Shown here: positions 60,474 through 64,000 of the stretch, in pieces
Layout: each line of letters starts with the position of its first letter
Numbering within the stretch: the first letter of the stretch is position 1
Source of the DNA: Pseudomonadota bacterium
GTDB lineage: Bacteria; Pseudomonadota; Gammaproteobacteria; Burkholderiales; Rhodocyclaceae
Direction of reading: 5' to 3'
DNA length: 64,000 nucleotides
NCBI GenBank assembly: GCA_026399515.1
Contig: JAPLQT010000123.1
Location: forward strand, 124,001-188,000
The notes under the pieces: model-generated
Seen by the model: the letters and a program-made list of their open reading frames with translations, nothing else
The model's database searches: none
Told to the model about the DNA's origin: nothing
Program-made: the position numbers and the translations under genes

Positions 60474-63400
60474 ATGAAACCCACGATTTCGACGGGAAGA
60501 CCTCCACTTGACAAGACAGTGCAGGAATTGGTCCGCATCCGGTTTCCCCTCGATCAGTTCTTCGATCGGACCACGCTTGAACGCGGTTTGGCCTATGCGG
60601 ACCGGGGTAGTGCCAGCGTCGGCAGGATAACTGCCGGCCCAGATACATTGCAGGTACTCGGCGCCTGTCGGGGCACTTATCGGGCGGAATACAGCCAAGA
60701 CGTAACGCTCAGGCTGGCGGATGGAGTCGTCAAGGAAGTTTCCGGTTCTTGCAGCTGTCCGGTCGGGCATAACTGCAAGCATGTCGTCGCACTCTTACAA
60801 ACCTGGCGAACCGCGATCCACGAGTCCCATGCCGGCGGCGGGCATGAACGCCAGGAGCCTACGCCGGAAGCGCTTGCGTGGCTGCATACGCTCGGCAAGA
60901 CGACGGACCAACCGGCCGACATCGGCGGCCAGTGCATACTCTATGTGTTGTCGCTTCCCGATTTTCATCTCAAGCTATTCAAGGCGCGCGTGCTGAGGCA
61001 CGGTGGGTACAGTCGACCTGAACCCGTCCGCCCGGATTTTCACCGCTTGACCTGGGGCAACGTGCCGGCCTATTACCAGCCGGCCGATTTGCCGATACTG
61101 CGGCTGTTCCTGGCGTTTCAGAAGACCATCATGTTTTCCGTTGAAGACTCGCTGGAATTGCATGGCGAGGAAGGGGCACAGCTGTTGCGCATGACATTGA
61201 GGACAGGGCGCCTGCATCTTGAGGATGTTGGGCAGCCGGCGCTGAGAGCAGGTGAAATGGTCAATGCGGGACTGGTATGGCATCGCGACGATCGGGGTCA
61301 TCAGCGGCTGGTGCTGGATAGCGACGAAGCTATGAGTTTGCTGCCGACCCAGCCACTTTGGTATGTGAACAGAGTCCGCCACCTAGCCGGCGAATTGCGC
61401 CTGGGTCTACCTGAAGATATGGCGGTTCAGCTGCTTTCCGCGCCTCCGCTGGATGAACTCGACGCCTTGCTGGTGCGCGACCGCTTGCGCGAAATCGGCG
61501 CGGCGCGCGGTTTGTCGCTGCCTTTGCCGGAGGCGGCAATTCCGGAGGAACATGCCGGCAGGCCGCTCGCCGTTCTGCGCCTGCAAGCGGGAAGCTTTCG
61601 GCATACCGCTTTCAGTAGGACCGACGAACTTGCGGTGGCGACGCTGTGGTTCGAATATCCCGGCCTGCCGCGCGTTTCAGGCTCGGAGACGCCTCCTCCC
61701 CTGCTGCACAGCCAGCGCGCCGGCCGCTCGGTGATGCTTCTGCGTGATGTGGTGAGCGAACGCAGCGTCTGGCAACAGCTCCAGGAGCAAGGACTGGAAA
61801 GCTACGGCAGCCGATTCCCAAGTTATCTGAGAATCGACGCGGCGGCGGATTGTTTGCTACCGGTTCGCCAGGATGTCGAAAGCTGGATGAGCTTCCTCGA
61901 TGAAAGCGTGCCGGCGCTGGAGACGGCGGGCATTCGCGTCGAAATCGCCGAAGATTTTCCTTTCCATCTTGCCGAAGCCGAAGACTGGTTCGTCGAGGTT
62001 CTGGAAGACGAAGTCGAAGGAAACGGCGACTGGTTCGACCTTGATCTCGGGGTGGTGATCGACGGCCATCGCACCAGCCTGGTGGATCCGCTGGCGCGGC
62101 TGATCGCGGCCAGACCGAAAATATTGGAAGAGCTGCGTCTGCTCGGTGACGACGAACGCATCCCCTTGGCCTTGGATGAACGACACGTCCTGCCCGTTCC
62201 GGTGCTGCGCTTGCGCGCCTGGCTCGGCCCTTTGCTGGAATTTACCGGTGACCACGAGCGGCCGCGCCTGTCGAGGCTCAATGCCGGCGCCCTGGTCGAG
62301 CTCGAAAGCTTTCCGGGCCACTGGTTGGGCGGAGAGCGCTTGCGCGAGATGGGCCGCCGTTTGCGGGATTTTTCAGGGATTTCCGAGGCGCTGCCGGCGC
62401 CCGGTTTCAACGCCACGCTGCGGCCCTACCAGCAGATCGGACTCAACTGGCTGCAATTCCTGCGCAGTTACGGGCTGGCCGGCATCCTCGCCGACGACAT
62501 GGGACTGGGCAAGACCGTACAGACCCTTGCCCATCTGCATCTGGAAAAAACCAGCGGGCGGGCCGACCGCCCGAGCCTGGTGGTATTGCCGACCAGCCTG
62601 ATCACCAATTGGCGCAGCGAGGCGCACCAGTTCGCGCCGGAGCTGAAGGTGCTGACGCTACATGGACCCGAGCGCGCCGCGCGCTTCCGCGAAATGGACT
62701 CGGCGGATGTCATCCTCACTACCTACCCGCTGCTGGTGCGCGACCAGGAGGCCTTGTTGGCGCAGGAATATCACCTGCTGATTCTCGACGAGGCGCAGTT
62801 CGTCAAGAATCCCAAGGCACAGTCGCACCGCGTGGCGCGACAGCTCAAGGCAAGGCATCGCCTGTCGCTGACGGGCACGCCACTGGAAAATCACCTGGGC
62901 GAACTGTGGGCGCAATATCATTTCCTGTTACCGGGTTTGCTCGGCGATGTGCGCCGCTTCGCCACCACCTTTCGCACCCCCATCGAAAAACAGGGCGACA
63001 ACGAACGCCGCCAACAGTTGGCGGAACGTGTGCGGCCCTTCCTGTTGCGCCGAACCAAGGAGCAGGTGCTCACCGAACTGCCGCCCAAGACCGAGATCAT
63101 CCGCTGGGTGGAACTGGCAGGCAGCCAGCGCGACCTGTATGAATCGCTGCGCCTGGCTTTCGACAAGAAGCTGCGCCAGGTGCTTGCCTCAAGAGGCGTG
63201 GCGCAGAGCCAGATCATGATCCTCGACGCCCTGCTTAAACTCCGCCAAGCCTGTTGCGATCCGCGTTTGGTGAAATTGCATGGTCCCGCTCACGCAGCCA
63301 GGCAGCATGAATCGGCTAAGCTCGATCTGTTGCTGGAAATGCTGACGGAATTGCTGGCGGAAGGCCGCCACGTGTTGCTGTTCTCGCAGTTCACCAGCAT

Positions 63401-63830
63401 GCTCGCACTGATCGAGGAGGAGCTTGCCCGCCGCGGTATCGACTACCTGAAGCTGACCGGGCAGACCAAGGACCGGGACACGCCGATCCGCCGCTTCCAG
63501 GCGGGCGAGGTGCCGCTGTTCCTGATCAGCCTCAAGGCGGGCGGAACAGGGCTCAACCTGACCGCTGCCGACACCGTGATCCATTACGATCCGTGGTGGA
63601 ATCCGGCGGTGGAAGAACAGGCAACGGCGCGCACGCATCGCATCGGCCAGGACAAGTCGGTGTTCGTCTATAAGCTATTGACTCAGGGAACAGTGGAAGA
63701 GAAGATTCTGGCGTTGCAGGATCGCAAGCGAGGTCTTTCCGATAATCTTCTCGCCGGTGTCGGCGCGCAACAGCACCTGATCACCGCCGCCGACCTCGAC
63801 GTGCTTTTTCAACCGATTGCATCGACATAA
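60474..63830 (+). CDS. SWIM-SNF2 family DNA helicase/ATPase
   Basis: A 1118-residue Swi2/Snf2-type ATPase. A SWIM zinc domain lies at residues about 93-108 (SGSCSCPVGHNCKHVVALLQ). The helicase core starts near residue 672 with LADDMGLGKTVQTLAHLHLE, then LLILDEAQFVKNPKAQ, SLTGTPLENHLGELWAQYHF, and the C-terminal lobe has GGTGLNLTAADTVIHYDPWW and TARTHRIGQDKSVFVYKLL. It would remodel protein-DNA complexes. A middle acidic region (about 500-530) is lineage-variable. The ATG at 60474 (MKPTISTGRPPLDKTV) is my choice over a start 14 codons upstream. Alone on its strand. Confidence 0.93.
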   Translation: MKPTISTGRPPLDKTVQELVRIRFPLDQFFDRTTLERGLAYADRGSASVGRITAGPDTLQVLGACRGTYRAEYSQDVTLRLADGVVKEVSGSCSCPVGHNCKHVVALLQTWRTAIHESHAGGGHERQEPTPEALAWLHTLGKTTDQPADIGGQCILYVLSLPDFHLKLFKARVLRHGGYSRPEPVRPDFHRLTWGNVPAYYQPADLPILRLFLAFQKTIMFSVEDSLELHGEEGAQLLRMTLRTGRLHLEDVGQPALRAGEMVNAGLVWHRDDRGHQRLVLDSDEAMSLLPTQPLWYVNRVRHLAGELRLGLPEDMAVQLLSAPPLDELDALLVRDRLREIGAARGLSLPLPEAAIPEEHAGRPLAVLRLQAGSFRHTAFSRTDELAVATLWFEYPGLPRVSGSETPPPLLHSQRAGRSVMLLRDVVSERSVWQQLQEQGLESYGSRFPSYLRIDAAADCLLPVRQDVESWMSFLDESVPALETAGIRVEIAEDFPFHLAEAEDWFVEVLEDEVEGNGDWFDLDLGVVIDGHRTSLVDPLARLIAARPKILEELRLLGDDERIPLALDERHVLPVPVLRLRAWLGPLLEFTGDHERPRLSRLNAGALVELESFPGHWLGGERLREMGRRLRDFSGISEALPAPGFNATLRPYQQIGLNWLQFLRSYGLAGILADDMGLGKTVQTLAHLHLEKTSGRADRPSLVVLPTSLITNWRSEAHQFAPELKVLTLHGPERAARFREMDSADVILTTYPLLVRDQEALLAQEYHLLILDEAQFVKNPKAQSHRVARQLKARHRLSLTGTPLENHLGELWAQYHFLLPGLLGDVRRFATTFRTPIEKQGDNERRQQLAERVRPFLLRRTKEQVLTELPPKTEIIRWVELAGSQRDLYESLRLAFDKKLRQVLASRGVAQSQIMILDALLKLRQACCDPRLVKLHGPAHAARQHESAKLDLLLEMLTELLAEGRHVLLFSQFTSMLALIEEELARRGIDYLKLTGQTKDRDTPIRRFQAGEVPLFLISLKAGGTGLNLTAADTVIHYDPWWNPAVEEQATARTHRIGQDKSVFVYKLLTQGTVEEKILALQDRKRGLSDNLLAGVGAQQHLITAADLDVLFQPIAST

Positions 63831-63860
63831 CTCGCATCGTCGTCAGACCACCCCCGTGCC

Positions 63861-64000
63861 ATGAAATCGTTCAAAGACTGGATTTACGCCCCGAAGGAAG
63901 TGGCCTTGGGCCATGCCCCCACCCCCAACCCCCGCCCAGGCGGGGGCTACAAATTGTTCGCTGCGCTCGTGGGTTACGGGGCGCTGCGTAATCGTGTTTC
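63861..64000 (+). CDS. Short open frame cut by right edge
   Basis: An ATG at 63861 opens a frame that runs off the window (46 codons visible). The start reads MKSFKDWIYAPKEVALGH, then a proline/glycine-rich part caused by the GC hairpin below, then YKLFAALVGYGALRNRV. I do not recognise it. No strong ribosome-binding site is visible, so it may be a by-product of a dispersed repeat. Confidence 0.3.
   Translation, partial: MKSFKDWIYAPKEVALGHAPTPNPRPGGGYKLFAALVGYGALRNRV
63929..63946. repeat. GC-rich inverted repeat at right edge
   Basis: CCCCCGCC (63929-63936), spacer CA, then GGCGGGGG (63939-63946): a perfect 8-bp stem. The surrounding C-runs suggest a REP-like dispersed element. Confidence 0.5.

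Overview
The window looks like the replication-origin region of a betaproteobacterial chromosome. The order gyrB-dnaN-dnaA | rpmH-rnpA-yidD-yidC-mnmE, followed by mnmG-rsmG-parA-parB and atpIBEFHAGDC, is the classic origin arrangement. High GC, the Liv-type aromatic/amino-acid transporters and the gentisate and acyl-CoA genes fit Rhodocyclales or a related aromatic degrader. The exact genus cannot be fixed from this sequence alone.

Layout. 1-1.6 kb: a DUF3883-family gene cut by the window edge, a HigB/HigA-like toxin-antitoxin pair and tRNA-Val(GAC) with a perfect bidirectional terminator. 1.7-15.1 kb: a catabolic island. A leftward run of thiolase, hydratase/dehydrogenase, acyl-CoA dehydrogenase, feruloyl-CoA-synthase-like ligase and a periplasmic binding protein diverges from a TetR regulator with an unusual N-terminal domain. 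Next to it lie a frameshifted 3-hydroxybenzoate-6-hydroxylase-like gene, gentisate dioxygenase, maleylpyruvate isomerase, a hydroxybenzoyl-CoA thioesterase and a peroxiredoxin. Together these could shorten a (hydroxy)phenylpropanoid side chain to hydroxybenzoyl-CoA, release hydroxybenzoate and send it through gentisate. 15.1-20.8 kb: an accessory island with a zinc-ribbon protein, HicAB, a nested inverted-repeat block, a CGCAxxGCC protein, a HigA-like antitoxin whose toxin is decayed, an HNH endonuclease and a NERD-nuclease/SF1-helicase fusion.

20.8-30.9 kb: the origin core, with DnaA boxes on both sides of dnaA and a consensus-like rpmH promoter, then yidC, mnmE and a TSUP permease. 31-35.9 kb: a complete Liv-type ABC importer whose binding protein is a close paralogue of the one in the catabolic island. 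A near-perfect parS site sits between this importer and mnmG, close to parAB. 40-47.3 kb: the complete ATP synthase operon with a good promoter and a terminator.

47.3-64 kb: an RND efflux operon (adaptor, pump, outer-membrane factor) that runs into an orphan MlaF-like ATPase with an altered H-loop. A leftward ubiquinone group follows (DUF971, ubiE, Tim44-like protein, ubiJ), with a 27-bp tandem repeat at the ubiE end. phoB comes next with a clear Pho box and no adjacent phoR, then a lineage-type hypothetical protein, a HIT protein, a hemerythrin, a large SWIM-SNF2 helicase, and a truncated ORF with a GC-rich hairpin at the right edge.
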